Positions 35,466-45,770 of a DNA stretch of 64,000 nt are shown here, piece after piece. The notes beneath the pieces are model-generated. The model worked only from the letters and a program-made list of their open reading frames with translations. It was not told the origin of the DNA and made no database searches. This DNA comes from TMED78 sp036337035 (GTDB lineage: Bacteria > Pseudomonadota > Gammaproteobacteria > Steroidobacterales > Rariloculaceae), in NCBI GenBank assembly GCA_036337035.1, contig JAYZFC010000007.1, forward strand, positions 1 to 64,000. Reading direction: 5' to 3'. How positions within the stretch are numbered: the first letter of the stretch is position 1; the number at the start of each line of letters is the position of its first letter. The position numbers and the translations under genes are program-made.

Positions 35466-36878
35466 ATGTTAGACCAAATGATTATTGTTCCAGAGGGGCT
35501 AGTTACCGTAGCTTATATTGCAGCTAGTATACTTTTTATTTTAGCTTTGGGCGGTCTAAGTCACCCTGAGACTGCTAGGAAAGGAAATATTTATGGCATC
35601 ATAGGAATGGTAGTAGCTCTTTCAGCTGCAATTATAGGTGTTACAAATAATTTTGAAATTTTAATAGCAGCGTTAATTATAGGGAGCTCGATAGGTTTGT
35701 GGCTTGCTAAGAAAGTACAGATGACGCAAATGCCAGAACTTGTAGCAATTTTGCATAGCCTGGTAGGCTTAGCTGCTGTACTTGTTGGATTTGCCAATGC
35801 AATGAATCCTAATATTCATTTTACTGGAATAGAGCTGACTATACATGACATAGAAACATATATTGGGATTTTAATTGGAGCAGTAACTTTTTCAGGCTCT
35901 GTTATAGCTTTTGGAAAGTTAAGCGGGTCGATTTCTGGTAACCCACTTATTCTCCCAGCGCGACATTGGTTAAATTTGTTATTACTCTTAGTTGTTATTT
36001 GGTATGGAAGAGTTTTCGTCTTAGAATCATTAGGAGGAGGAGATGCGCTAAAACCATTAATTATTATGACTGCTATCTCTTTATTATTTGGAATACATAT
36101 GGTAATGGCAATAGGTGGTGCAGATATGCCAGTAGTCGTTTCTATGCTTAATAGCTATTCTGGTTGGGCTGCAGCTGCTACAGGATTTATGTTAGGTAAC
36201 GATTTATTAATTGTTACTGGGGCATTAGTCGGCAGTAGTGGTGCCATCCTTAGTTATATAATGTGTAAGGCTATGAACCGAAAGTTTCTTGCAGTAATAG
36301 CTGGTGGATTTGGCACATCAAGCGGCTCCTCATCTAGAGAATCAGAAGATCAGGGAGATATATTGCCTATTGATACATCAGAGACTTCAGACTTATTAAC
36401 TAGTGCGAAAGAGGTAATGATAGTACCAGGGTATGGGATGGCAGTTGCTCAAGCGCAGCATATTGTTTATGAAATAACAAAAAAACTTAGAGATAAAAGA
36501 GTAAATGTGAGATTTGGTATTCATCCAGTAGCTGGCAGAATGCCAGGACATATGAATGTTTTATTAGCAGAGGCTAAGGTTCCATATGACATAGTGTTTG
36601 AGATGGATGAAATTACAGAGGATTTTCCAGAAGTAGATGTTTCTATAGTTATTGGAGCAAATGACATAGTTAATCCATCTGCACAAGAAGAACCTGATAG
36701 CCCTATAGCTGGAATGCCTGTTCTAGAAGTTTGGAAAGGTAAAGTTACTATAGTACTTAAAAGAAGTATGGCTACAGGTTATGCTGGTGTTCAGAACCCA
36801 TTATTCTTTAAGGAAAATACTAGAATGCTCTTCGGAGATGCAAAAGAAAGTTTAGATGCTGTTTTGAAAGATTTGTAA
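35466..36878 (+). CDS. pntB: NAD(P) transhydrogenase subunit beta
   Basis: PntB carries most of the proton channel and the NADP-binding domain III. The 470-residue protein has about nine membrane helices (1-270; HPETARKGNIYGIIGM and TFSGSVIAFGKLSG). The soluble domain III follows (about 295-470), with VPGYGMAVAQAQH, RFGIHPVAGRMPGHMNVLLAEA, VIGANDIVNPSA and KRSMATGYAGVQNPLF. Length and motifs are normal. Confidence 0.97.
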   Translation: MLDQMIIVPEGLVTVAYIAASILFILALGGLSHPETARKGNIYGIIGMVVALSAAIIGVTNNFEILIAALIIGSSIGLWLAKKVQMTQMPELVAILHSLVGLAAVLVGFANAMNPNIHFTGIELTIHDIETYIGILIGAVTFSGSVIAFGKLSGSISGNPLILPARHWLNLLLLLVVIWYGRVFVLESLGGGDALKPLIIMTAISLLFGIHMVMAIGGADMPVVVSMLNSYSGWAAAATGFMLGNDLLIVTGALVGSSGAILSYIMCKAMNRKFLAVIAGGFGTSSGSSSRESEDQGDILPIDTSETSDLLTSAKEVMIVPGYGMAVAQAQHIVYEITKKLRDKRVNVRFGIHPVAGRMPGHMNVLLAEAKVPYDIVFEMDEITEDFPEVDVSIVIGANDIVNPSAQEEPDSPIAGMPVLEVWKGKVTIVLKRSMATGYAGVQNPLFFKENTRMLFGDAKESLDAVLKDL

Positions 36879-36934
36879 ATAAATCTCCATACTAGATTAC
36901 AAAAAATTTAATAATTGTTTCAAGGTAGTGATAA

Positions 36935-37810
36935 TTGATACATGAGCTCGCCCAAATATTTCTCCCAATTTTTATAATTTCAAGTTTAGGATTTTTTTGG
37001 AGTAAATTTAATTTTTCTTTAGATAGCTCTTCAATAAGAAGACTTTTGATGAATATTGCAACACCCTGCTTGATTATTGAAGGGATTTCAAAATTGAGTC
37101 TGCCTTACACAGAGGTATTTTATATAATGTTCGCAGCTATGATTTTGCTACTCGGCTGTTCATTCATTGGTTTTATTATTTTATATATATTAAATTTGTC
37201 AAAAACATCTTTTTTACCTGCAATTACTTTTGGAAATGCTGGAAATATTGGACTTCCCTTATGTTATTTTGTTTTTGGCTCTGAAGGTTTAGGGTTAGCA
37301 TCAGCTGTTTTTCTTGTAGCAGTTGTTTGTCAGTTTACTCTAGTACCTATTTTGCAAGGACGAAGTCCAGCATTAATAACTATTATCTCAACTCCAGTTA
37401 TTTATAGCTCATTATTAGGAATTTATTTACTCATATCAGAAGATAGGCTTCCCGTATCTATAGATACTTCTATTTCTCTTCTAGCAAATATTGCTATTCC
37501 TTTGTCTTTATTTTCCCTTGGGTATGGATTAGCTAAATTCAAGGTTGGTAACTTAAAAATAGCTATCACCATAGGGATATTTAGATTATTTGTAGGTTTT
37601 ATTGTTGCAATTATTGCTAATAATATACTAGGTCTTACAGGTACTGCTGCTGGTGTATTGATTTTACAAGGTGCTATGCCAAGCGCTATATTTACTTATC
37701 TTTTTTCTTCAGAATATAAGAGACATCCGGAAGATGTAGCTGGTATTGTATTAGTATCAACCCTTATAAGTATTTTTACTTTACCTGTTATAGTGTATTT
37801 TCTGATTTAG
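36935..37810 (+). CDS. AEC family permease
   Basis: The 291-residue protein has about ten membrane helices and the auxin-efflux-carrier-like pattern: an early NIATPCLIIEGISKL, the GNAGNIGLPLCYFVFG block with conserved Asn-x-Gly, and QGAMPSAIFTYLF near the end. Bacterial AEC permeases export or import small organic acids; the substrate is unknown. The TTG at 36935 directly follows an in-frame TAA at 36932-36934, so it is the earliest possible start, with AAGG upstream. It stands alone between pntB and the convergent symporter gene. Confidence 0.88.
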   Translation: MIHELAQIFLPIFIISSLGFFWSKFNFSLDSSSIRRLLMNIATPCLIIEGISKLSLPYTEVFYIMFAAMILLLGCSFIGFIILYILNLSKTSFLPAITFGNAGNIGLPLCYFVFGSEGLGLASAVFLVAVVCQFTLVPILQGRSPALITIISTPVIYSSLLGIYLLISEDRLPVSIDTSISLLANIAIPLSLFSLGYGLAKFKVGNLKIAITIGIFRLFVGFIVAIIANNILGLTGTAAGVLILQGAMPSAIFTYLFSSEYKRHPEDVAGIVLVSTLISIFTLPVIVYFLI

Positions 37811-37863
37811 GATAATGATATTAATTAATTCATAATATGAAACTGTTTATAATTTAATATCTT

Positions 37864-39504
37864 TTAATTTTTGGAGATATATTTATGATAACTTTTCATT
37901 GCTTTACGGCTAAAAATATAAATGATCGGCAGGTTGGCAAGCAAAGTAACTCCTGTACCAAATCCGGTCAAATTATCTAGTTCCGAATCTGTTTCTATAA
38001 AACCCCAAGTTGCTACGATAATTAGAATACAAAATATTAGCTTGTAGCAAAGAACCATTTTTTGACCAAATAAGTAAATAATACTCTGTTCACCATAATA
38101 GCTCCATGAAATCATTGTAGATAAGGCAAACAGCCATACTGATATTGTAATTAGCCATTTCCCTAACCCCATTTTTACTGAATCAAATGCTTTTGCTGTT
38201 AATGTTGCACCAACATAACTTACATACAAACCATTATTTTCTATAGTTGGTTTAGTACCACTTTTAAAATTTTCCCATACAATATAATGTTTATTACTAT
38301 CACTATATAATTGTCCATTAATTCGATGAACATTATTACCGGTTTGTGAATTATAAGAAGAGCTGACTATAATAAAAACATCTTCACCACCTTTCCAATT
38401 ACCATTAATTCTTTCTGAGGGGATAGAATCTTCAATGAGCCATTCATTTGAATTAATAGAAGTAATTTCTGGTAAATGAATCAGCGTTGCTTCAGGAGCT
38501 CTATTCCAAATATTAGTTGATAATATAACTAAGGCAGTAAAAGTACAGACAACTATTGTATCTAAGAATGGCTCTAGTCCTGCTACCATTCCTTCTCTAA
38601 CTGGTTCGCGAGTTTTAGCTGCAGAATGAGCTATAGGAGATGTTCCTTGACCTGCTTCATTTGAAAACAGAGCTCTTTTCATACCAATTAGAAAAGCATA
38701 TCCTGCTGTTCCTCCAATAAATGCACCACTAAACTCGTGAGTGGAAAATGCAGATGAAATAATTAGATAGAATATATTTGGGATTGCTTGAAAGTTATTA
38801 AAAAGGACATAGCTACCTGCAATTAAATATATTGCGACCATTGTAGGCACTAATCTACTAGCAACTAAACCTATTCGTTTGATTCCTCCAATTATTACTA
38901 TACCCACAATTAAAGATAAAATTATTCCTGATATTATGCTAGGAATTCCAAAATATTCCTCTGTTATTTCTCCTACATTCCATGCTTGGAACATATTACC
39001 GCCTGTGACTGTTGATATAAGCATGGTAATACAGAATAATGTCCCTATCGCTTTCCCAACTAACCCCAATTTTGGATTTAATTCCTCTAAACCTTTTTTT
39101 GCAACCCACATGGGACCTCCATGAGGATTATTTTTATCTTTAGTATTCCTATATATCATTGACAGCGTAACTTCTGTTAATTTTATTGACATCCCAAAAA
39201 AACCAACTACCCACATCCAGAATACAGCACCGGGACCACCAAGAGATATAGCAATAGCGACGCCTCCTATATTTCCTAGACCAACTGTTGCAGATAAAGC
39301 AGCAGATAGAGCTTGAAAATGGTTAATTGCCCCTGGGTCATTATCATTATCATAATGCCCTTTGAGAATTTTGGTTCCATGAGTCAATACTTTAAACTGA
39401 CAGAATCTTGTCCATATAGTAAATACAATACCTGTTAGCAGAAGCAAGTATAAGACAGTGTTATGCCATAAAATATTGTTAATACTTAATAAAAGCTCAT
39501 TCAT
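37864..39504 (-). CDS. Sodium:alanine (AGCS family) symporter with an inserted loop
   Basis: AGCS carriers take up alanine or glycine with sodium. The 546-residue protein has about ten membrane helices and the family blocks ALSATVGLGNIGGVAIAI, GPGAVFWMWVVGFFGM, GMKRALFSNEAGQGTSPIAHSAAKT and a late MISWSYYGEQ. Most members have about 450-480 residues; the extra length here is a soluble stretch between about 345 and 430 (WLIEDSIPSERINGNWKGG onward) placed between two helices. It is 9 bases downstream of the thiolase gene. Confidence 0.93.
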   Translation of the reverse strand: MNELLLSINNILWHNTVLYLLLLTGIVFTIWTRFCQFKVLTHGTKILKGHYDNDNDPGAINHFQALSAALSATVGLGNIGGVAIAISLGGPGAVFWMWVVGFFGMSIKLTEVTLSMIYRNTKDKNNPHGGPMWVAKKGLEELNPKLGLVGKAIGTLFCITMLISTVTGGNMFQAWNVGEITEEYFGIPSIISGIILSLIVGIVIIGGIKRIGLVASRLVPTMVAIYLIAGSYVLFNNFQAIPNIFYLIISSAFSTHEFSGAFIGGTAGYAFLIGMKRALFSNEAGQGTSPIAHSAAKTREPVREGMVAGLEPFLDTIVVCTFTALVILSTNIWNRAPEATLIHLPEITSINSNEWLIEDSIPSERINGNWKGGEDVFIIVSSSYNSQTGNNVHRINGQLYSDSNKHYIVWENFKSGTKPTIENNGLYVSYVGATLTAKAFDSVKMGLGKWLITISVWLFALSTMISWSYYGEQSIIYLFGQKMVLCYKLIFCILIIVATWGFIETDSELDNLTGFGTGVTLLANLPIIYIFSRKAMKSYHKYISKN

Positions 39505-39513
39505 TTTAAGATA

Positions 39514-40800
39514 TTAATTACTAGACTCTAAGATAGCTGTTACGCCCATTCCTCCAGCTGTACAAACTGATACAAGACCCCTGGCTTTCTTTTTTTGGCT
39601 AAGCATTTTTGACAAAGAAGCTATTATTCTGGTGCCTGTAGCTGCAAATGGGTGGCCTAGAGCTACGCTCCCTCCTTTTATGTTAAGTTTGGAGATATCT
39701 ATAGAACCCAATGCTTTTTCACGATTTAGTTTTTCTTTACAAAAAGATTCAGACTCCAAGGCTTTTAATGTTGCCAATGTTTGAGCAGAAAAAGCTTCAT
39801 GAATTTCATAGAAATCGAAATCTTGTAATTCAAGATTAGCCTCGGTAAGCATCTCAGAAATAGCATACACAGGCGCCATTAATAACCCCTCATCATTTAT
39901 GAAATCTACTGCCGATACTTTTGCATGAGTTAAATATGTTTGGATTGGTAAATCTCTCTCTTTTGCCCATTCTTCACTTGATAAAAGAATTGCAGAGGCA
40001 CCATCTGTTAGAGGTGTGCTATTTCCTGCTGTTAATGTTGCTTTAGAGCTCCTATCAAACACTGGCTTAAGTTTTGAGAGTTTATCAATGTTTGTATCAG
40101 GTCTAATATTATTATCTTTTCTAATCCCATTGAAATTAATTACTAAGTCTTCATAAAAACCTTCGTCATATGCCTGAGATGCATTAAGATGACTTTTCAT
40201 TGCTAGTAGGTCTTGATCTTCTCTACGTAGCCCCCATTTTTTAGCAGTTATTTCCATACTTTCTCCCATAGATAAATGAGTTCTAGGTTCATCGACAGAA
40301 GGTAGGCTAGGTTTTAAATGTCTAGGTCTTAGTTTAAGCCATGGTAAAATACGATCTATTAATTTCCTCCCACTAAAGCTACTTAATAGGATGTTTCTGA
40401 ATGCATCAGGATAAACTATAGGTAAGTCACTTATTGAATCAACTCCTCCAGCTATCCCAGATTTAATCATTCCTGAAGAAATTTTACTAGCAATCACAAT
40501 TGCTGCAGTAATACTTGTTCCACAAGCTCTTTGTATATCAAAAGCAGGTGTTTTAGGAGATAGACCTGAAGAGAGTAATGATTCTCTAGCTAGATTAAAA
40601 TCTTTTGAGTGTTTAATAACTGCTCCCAAACATACATCATCTAATTTTTGATTTTTTAATTTATATTTCTCAACTATTTCTGTTAAGACAGCAGTCATCA
40701 TTTCTTGATTTGAGACATTGTTGTATTTAGTGTAAGACCTACAAAAGGGGGTTCTTAGGCCACCCAGTATAGCTACTCGTTTTGTTGCTTGTCCTCTCAT
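39514..40800 (-). CDS. fadI: FadI-like thiolase (acetyl-CoA C-acyltransferase)
   Basis: Thiolases cleave 3-ketoacyl-CoA in fatty acid breakdown. The 428-residue protein resembles the long FadI type: RVAILGGLRTPFCRSYT at the start, QRACGTSITAA with the acyl-carrying Cys, GNSTPLTDGASAILL, YEIHEAFSAQTLA, GGSVALGHPFAATG with the catalytic His, and VCTAGGMG with the second Cys. No fadJ lies beside it. An unusual sequence surrounds the nucleophile (CGTS rather than CAxS), so substrate range is uncertain. Confidence 0.9.
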   Translation of the reverse strand: MRGQATKRVAILGGLRTPFCRSYTKYNNVSNQEMMTAVLTEIVEKYKLKNQKLDDVCLGAVIKHSKDFNLARESLLSSGLSPKTPAFDIQRACGTSITAAIVIASKISSGMIKSGIAGGVDSISDLPIVYPDAFRNILLSSFSGRKLIDRILPWLKLRPRHLKPSLPSVDEPRTHLSMGESMEITAKKWGLRREDQDLLAMKSHLNASQAYDEGFYEDLVINFNGIRKDNNIRPDTNIDKLSKLKPVFDRSSKATLTAGNSTPLTDGASAILLSSEEWAKERDLPIQTYLTHAKVSAVDFINDEGLLMAPVYAISEMLTEANLELQDFDFYEIHEAFSAQTLATLKALESESFCKEKLNREKALGSIDISKLNIKGGSVALGHPFAATGTRIIASLSKMLSQKKKARGLVSVCTAGGMGVTAILESSN

Positions 40801-41157
40801 AAGGCCGTCTCCACGAAATGTTTCAATTGTACATATTAACTCTATATGATTTTTCTTTAAACTATGAGTTGAGTATAGTGATTAATTTTGTGTATTTAGT
40901 ATATACAAGAAAACATAATATATTGATTTATATAAAGTTATTTATTATATGCCTTGGAATAAGGTATTTTTTGAAGTAATATGAAGATTATTTGATCAAT
41001 TTTTTTGATAAGACGAGCTTTTATTTTTTTAGCATTTTTCTAATGATTGAAAATAGAATGTATATCGTTTTTATCTGTTTAATTTAATTTAATTTATAGG
41101 TGGATTTCTTGTCACTGAGCAGTGATTTGACTTCTAAAAATCTAAATAGGTTTATGA
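40801..41157. other. 357-base intergenic region upstream of gltB
   Basis: No open frame of note occurs here. The region is very AT-rich and separates the divergent thiolase gene and gltB, so it should hold both promoters. I see a small hairpin with a 5-base stem (TCACT/AGTGA, 41112-41125) and three TTTAA units in a row near 41085, but no confident sigma-70 or sigma-54 promoter and no riboswitch fold. Confidence 0.5.
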
Positions 41158-44100
41158 ATGAGATCTTCTAAACATAATAAGTTGCCAGAAAGGCTTGGTC
41201 TTTATGATCCCTCAAATGAAAGGGATAGTTGTGGCGTAGGTTTTATAGCAAATATCAAAGGAATAGCTAGTCATGAGATAATACAAGATGCAAATCATCT
41301 ACTTTGTAAAATGGATCACAGAGGAGCAGCAGGATCTGAGAAAAATTCAGGGGATGGGGCAGGTATTTTGACAGCATTGCCTCACGATTTCCTCGAGTTT
41401 GTAGCAAAAAAAGATTTAAAGGTAAATCTTCCTAAAATAGGACAGTATGCAGCTGGAAATATTTTTTTACCAAAAGAAAAAAAAGTAAGAGATAGATGCA
41501 AAAGTATTTTTGAGAAAATTTGTAAAGATCAAAAACAAAAAGTTCTTGGTTGGAGGAGAGTGCCAGTAGATCCCATAGCATCTGATTTAGGAAAAACAGC
41601 AAGAGAGGCAGCACCAGTTATAGAACAAGTTTTTATCTCTTCTAGTAATGGTAACGATAAAGAGAAGTTTGAGAGACAGCTATACCTTATAAGGAAGTAT
41701 TCAAGCTCTTCCATTAAAGCTGATAGTTCAATTGATCAATTACAGTTATTTTATATTTGTAGTCTATCTACAAAAGTAATTATTTATAAGGGTATGTTAA
41801 TTCCTGAGCAGATATTAAATTTCTATAAAGATTTAAGAGACCCTTTGTATAAGTCCCATTTGGCTATGGTTCACTCAAGGTTTTCAACAAATACTTTTCC
41901 TAGTTGGGATAGGGCTCAGCCTTTTCGCTTTATGTCACATAACGGTGAGATAAATACCTTAAGGGGAAATGTTAACTTAATGTCTGCTCGAGAAGGTGTA
42001 GCATCTAGTAAATTATTAGGCAAATCTTTAGAAAAGGTTTTTCCTGTTGTTGAACCAGATGTTTCAGATTCAGGAGCTTTTGATAATGTCTTAGAATTCT
42101 TATTAATGAATGGCAGAACTCTTCAAGAATCTATTACTATGATGATTCCAGAGGCTTGGCAAAAAAATAAATTGATGGATAAGAATAGAAGAGCATTCTA
42201 TGAATATCTATCCTGCCTTATGGAACCTTGGGATGGTCCAGCTTCTATTGCGTTTACTGATGGGAAGTATATTGGTGCGGTACTTGATAGAAATGGATTA
42301 AGACCTAGTAGATATTATTTGACTCATGATGATCGGGTTATTATGGCAAGTGAGGTTGGAGTGATACCAGTTGATCCTTCAATTGTTAAGGCTAAGGGAA
42401 GATTAGAACCTGGAAAAATGTTCTTAATAGATTTTGAAAAAGGCAGGTTAGTTCCTGATAAGGAACTTAAGTCTGAGTTTTCAAGTAGGCATCCTTTTAG
42501 TAATTGGATTGATTCTAATAGAATAACTTTAGATGATATTTCCTTAAAAAAAACAACTAATTCTTTTTTAGATAAAGATTTTCTTGTATCTAGCATGAAG
42601 GCGTTTGGATATACAAAAGAAACTATGCAATTTATGCTTTTACCATTGATTAGAGATTTAAGGGATCCAGTTGGTTCCATGGGAAACGATTCTTCTCTTG
42701 CTTGTTTAAGTGATAGACCTAGGATGCTCTATGATTATTTTAAACAGCTATTTGCTCAAGTAACAAACCCTCCTATTGATTCAATAAGAGAGGAAATAGT
42801 TATGTCGTTAGAATGCTATATAGGGCCCGAAGGTAATTTATTAGATTCTACTGAAGAGCATTGTCAGAGATTAAAATTACCACAGCCAATTTTATCTAAT
42901 CATGAAATGGAATCTTTGATAAAAATAGACTATAGAGGTTGGAAATCAAGGGTTATAGACATTACTTATTCTAGCAGTGGTGGAAGCACTTCTTCATACA
43001 TTTCTGCTTTAGATAGGATATGTAAGGAGGCAGAAGAGGCAATAGATCAAGATTATAAAATAATTATTTTATCTGATAGATTAATTTCTAAGGATAGGAT
43101 TTCACTAAGTAGTTTAGCAGCTTGTGGTGCGGTCCATCACCATTTGGTTAAGAAAGCAAAAAGGACAAGAATAGGTATGGTCCTTGAAACTGGAGAGGCC
43201 AGAGAGGTCCATCATCACTGCCTTTTGATTGGTTATGGAGCTGATGCTATCAACCCTTATATAGCTTTTGAATCATTAAATTTAGCTAAAGAAGAGGGAT
43301 TGGTTGATGAAAGTACTCATCCTGATTATCAAAGTCTTGTTTCTTCCTATATTAAAGGAGTGAACAAGGGAATGTTAAAAGTTATGGCTAAAATGGGTAT
43401 ATCAACACTTCAGTCATATAAGGGTGCACAGATATTTGAGGCGCTAGGATTAGCTGATGATGTTGTAGAGCGTTGTTTTACTGGCACTGCATCTCGTCTT
43501 CAAGGCGTTAATTTTTCTATATTAGAAAAAGAATCATTAAGAAGACATCAATTAGGATTTTCTATTACTTCTGAAGCTAGTTTATCAAAGCTGCCAAATC
43601 CGGGCGAGTTCCATTGGAGAAGTGCAGGAGAGAAACATTCATGGAATCCAACTGTTATTTCATCGCTTCAAGCGGCAGCCAAAACAGGTAGTAAGGATTC
43701 TTATAAAACCTTTTCAGATATGTCAAATGATGAAAATAAGTCTAACTGTACTCTTAGGGGTTTGTTGAGATTTAAGAAAGACGTTCGTTCATCTATTCGA
43801 TTAGATCAGGTAGAGCCAGCAGCTGAGATAGTAAAGCGTTTTTGTACAGGAGCAATGAGTTTTGGGTCTATTTCTTCAGAATCACACGAGTCTTTAGCGA
43901 TAGCAATGAATAGGCTTGGAGGAAAAAGCAATACCGGAGAAGGTGGAGAAGATCCTGACCGATTTAAGGAAATGCCTTCGGGTGACTCAAGACGATCATC
44001 TATAAAGCAAATCGCTTCTGGAAGGTTTGGAGTTACTGCCTGGTACTTAACCAACGCTGACGAATTACAAATTAAAATGGCTCAAGGAGCAAAACCTGGT

Positions 44101-45762
44101 GAAGGCGGAGAATTACCAGGAAGAAAGGTAGATGAAGTAATTGCAAAGATTAGATATTCTACACCTGGTGTTGGTTTAATAAGCCCACCCCCGCATCATG
44201 ATATTTATTCTATAGAAGATCTTGCCCAACTTATTCACGATTTAAAAAATTCTAATCCTAAAGCAAGGATAAGTGTTAAGTTAGTTTCAGAAGTGGGAGT
44301 TGGCACAATTGCCGCTGGTGTTGCCAAAGCACATGCAGATCATATATTAATATCTGGAGACTCGGGAGGAACGGGAGCTTCTCCTCTGACAAGTATAAAG
44401 CATGCGGGATTGCCTTTAGAACTTGGTATAGCAGAAACTCATCAGACATTAGTTTTAAACAAATTGAGAAGTAGAGTTGTTCTTCAGACAGATGGTGGCC
44501 TTAAAACAGGAAGAGATGTAGTTATAGCGGCAATGCTTGGAGCTGAAGAGATGGGCTTTTCAACCGGACCTTTAATTACTCTTGGTTGCATAATGATGCG
44601 TAAATGTCATTTAAATACCTGCCCAGTTGGTATAGCAACACAAGATCCAGTTTTAAGAAAAAAGTTTTCTGGTAAGCCTGAATATGTAGTTAATTATTTA
44701 TTTATGGTAGCTGAAGAGGCTAGAGAAATTATGGCAGATTTAGGTATTTCTAATATAAATGATCTTATAGGTAGGACAGACTTGCTAGAGTCTAGAGATG
44801 CCATTGATCACTGGAAGTCAGATGGATTAGATCTTACACCAATTTTAGAGCCTACAAATAGTTCTAATAGAGAAGATAATTATTGTACAGTTAAACAAGA
44901 ACATGGATTAGAAAAAGCAATTGATAATAAGCTAATTGAATTATCCCAGCCTGCTATCCATCATGGAAGTAAAGTAACACTAGAGATGCCCATTGTTAAT
45001 ACTAATAGAGCAGTTGGTACTATGTTGAGCCACTATGTTGTAAAAACTTGGGGCGAAAGATCTCTTCCAATAAATACAATTAATATTAAGTTTAATGGAT
45101 CTGCAGGACAAAGTTTTGGAGCATTTTTAGCTAGGGGCATTACTTTAGAGTTAGAAGGTGATAGCAATGATTATGTAGGTAAGGGTCTTTCAGGAGGCAG
45201 AGTTATTATTTACCCACCAGAAGAAAGTTCATTTGTAGCCGAAGACAATATATTAATTGGTAATGTTGCTCTTTATGGTGCTACTGCAGGAAGAGCTTTT
45301 TTTAGAGGAGTCGCAGCTGAAAGATTCTGTGTTAGAAATAGCGGTGCTAAAGCTGTAGTTGAAGGTGTAGGTGATCATGGTTGTGAGTATATGACTGGAG
45401 GGAGAGCAGTAATACTTGGCCCCACTGGTCGAAACTTTGCTGCAGGAATGTCGGGTGGTATCGCGTATGTTTGGGACATTGATGGAAAATTCAAATCTAA
45501 ATGTAATTTAAATACAGTTGATTTAGATCCTGTTGAGGATGAAAATGATCTAATAGAACTAAGAGAGCTGGTTGAGATGCATAAGCAACTTACTAATTCT
45601 GCTCAAGCAGAGAAAGTTTTAGATTTATGGCCAGATGTGCTTTCAGAATTTGTTAAAGTTATGCCTACTGATTATAAAAGGGTTCTTGCTGAAAGAAAGA
45701 AGCATGATGAAGAAACTGAGGTTTATATAGATGCTAAAACTCATTCTCCAGTAGGTATTTAG
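41158..45762 (+). CDS. gltB: Glutamate synthase (NADPH) large subunit
   Basis: GltB makes two glutamates from glutamine and 2-oxoglutarate. The 1534-residue protein has the glutaminase domain starting at Cys25 in ERDSCGVGF (the nucleophile after propeptide removal), with HSRFSTNTFPSW and HNGEINTLRGN. The central domain and the FMN domain follow (GEGGEDPDRF, MAQGAKPGEGGELPG, ISGDSGGTGASPL), then the 3Fe-4S cysteines in CIMMRKCHLNTCPVGIATQ, and finally the C-terminal beta-helix (GLSGGRVIIYPP, MTGGRAVILG). gltD begins 8 bases later. Confidence 0.98.
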   Translation: MRSSKHNKLPERLGLYDPSNERDSCGVGFIANIKGIASHEIIQDANHLLCKMDHRGAAGSEKNSGDGAGILTALPHDFLEFVAKKDLKVNLPKIGQYAAGNIFLPKEKKVRDRCKSIFEKICKDQKQKVLGWRRVPVDPIASDLGKTAREAAPVIEQVFISSSNGNDKEKFERQLYLIRKYSSSSIKADSSIDQLQLFYICSLSTKVIIYKGMLIPEQILNFYKDLRDPLYKSHLAMVHSRFSTNTFPSWDRAQPFRFMSHNGEINTLRGNVNLMSAREGVASSKLLGKSLEKVFPVVEPDVSDSGAFDNVLEFLLMNGRTLQESITMMIPEAWQKNKLMDKNRRAFYEYLSCLMEPWDGPASIAFTDGKYIGAVLDRNGLRPSRYYLTHDDRVIMASEVGVIPVDPSIVKAKGRLEPGKMFLIDFEKGRLVPDKELKSEFSSRHPFSNWIDSNRITLDDISLKKTTNSFLDKDFLVSSMKAFGYTKETMQFMLLPLIRDLRDPVGSMGNDSSLACLSDRPRMLYDYFKQLFAQVTNPPIDSIREEIVMSLECYIGPEGNLLDSTEEHCQRLKLPQPILSNHEMESLIKIDYRGWKSRVIDITYSSSGGSTSSYISALDRICKEAEEAIDQDYKIIILSDRLISKDRISLSSLAACGAVHHHLVKKAKRTRIGMVLETGEAREVHHHCLLIGYGADAINPYIAFESLNLAKEEGLVDESTHPDYQSLVSSYIKGVNKGMLKVMAKMGISTLQSYKGAQIFEALGLADDVVERCFTGTASRLQGVNFSILEKESLRRHQLGFSITSEASLSKLPNPGEFHWRSAGEKHSWNPTVISSLQAAAKTGSKDSYKTFSDMSNDENKSNCTLRGLLRFKKDVRSSIRLDQVEPAAEIVKRFCTGAMSFGSISSESHESLAIAMNRLGGKSNTGEGGEDPDRFKEMPSGDSRRSSIKQIASGRFGVTAWYLTNADELQIKMAQGAKPGEGGELPGRKVDEVIAKIRYSTPGVGLISPPPHHDIYSIEDLAQLIHDLKNSNPKARISVKLVSEVGVGTIAAGVAKAHADHILISGDSGGTGASPLTSIKHAGLPLELGIAETHQTLVLNKLRSRVVLQTDGGLKTGRDVVIAAMLGAEEMGFSTGPLITLGCIMMRKCHLNTCPVGIATQDPVLRKKFSGKPEYVVNYLFMVAEEAREIMADLGISNINDLIGRTDLLESRDAIDHWKSDGLDLTPILEPTNSSNREDNYCTVKQEHGLEKAIDNKLIELSQPAIHHGSKVTLEMPIVNTNRAVGTMLSHYVVKTWGERSLPINTINIKFNGSAGQSFGAFLARGITLELEGDSNDYVGKGLSGGRVIIYPPEESSFVAEDNILIGNVALYGATAGRAFFRGVAAERFCVRNSGAKAVVEGVGDHGCEYMTGGRAVILGPTGRNFAAGMSGGIAYVWDIDGKFKSKCNLNTVDLDPVEDENDLIELRELVEMHKQLTNSAQAEKVLDLWPDVLSEFVKVMPTDYKRVLAERKKHDEETEVYIDAKTHSPVGI

Positions 45763-45770
45763 GATACAAC

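Noticed and set aside
42324..42680. 118-codon open frame antisense to gltB
   Set aside because: It lies entirely inside a well-conserved coding region, has no family features and no start signals; it is a shadow of gltB. Other antisense frames inside glmU, glmS, rsmB, pntA and acs were dropped for the same reason.
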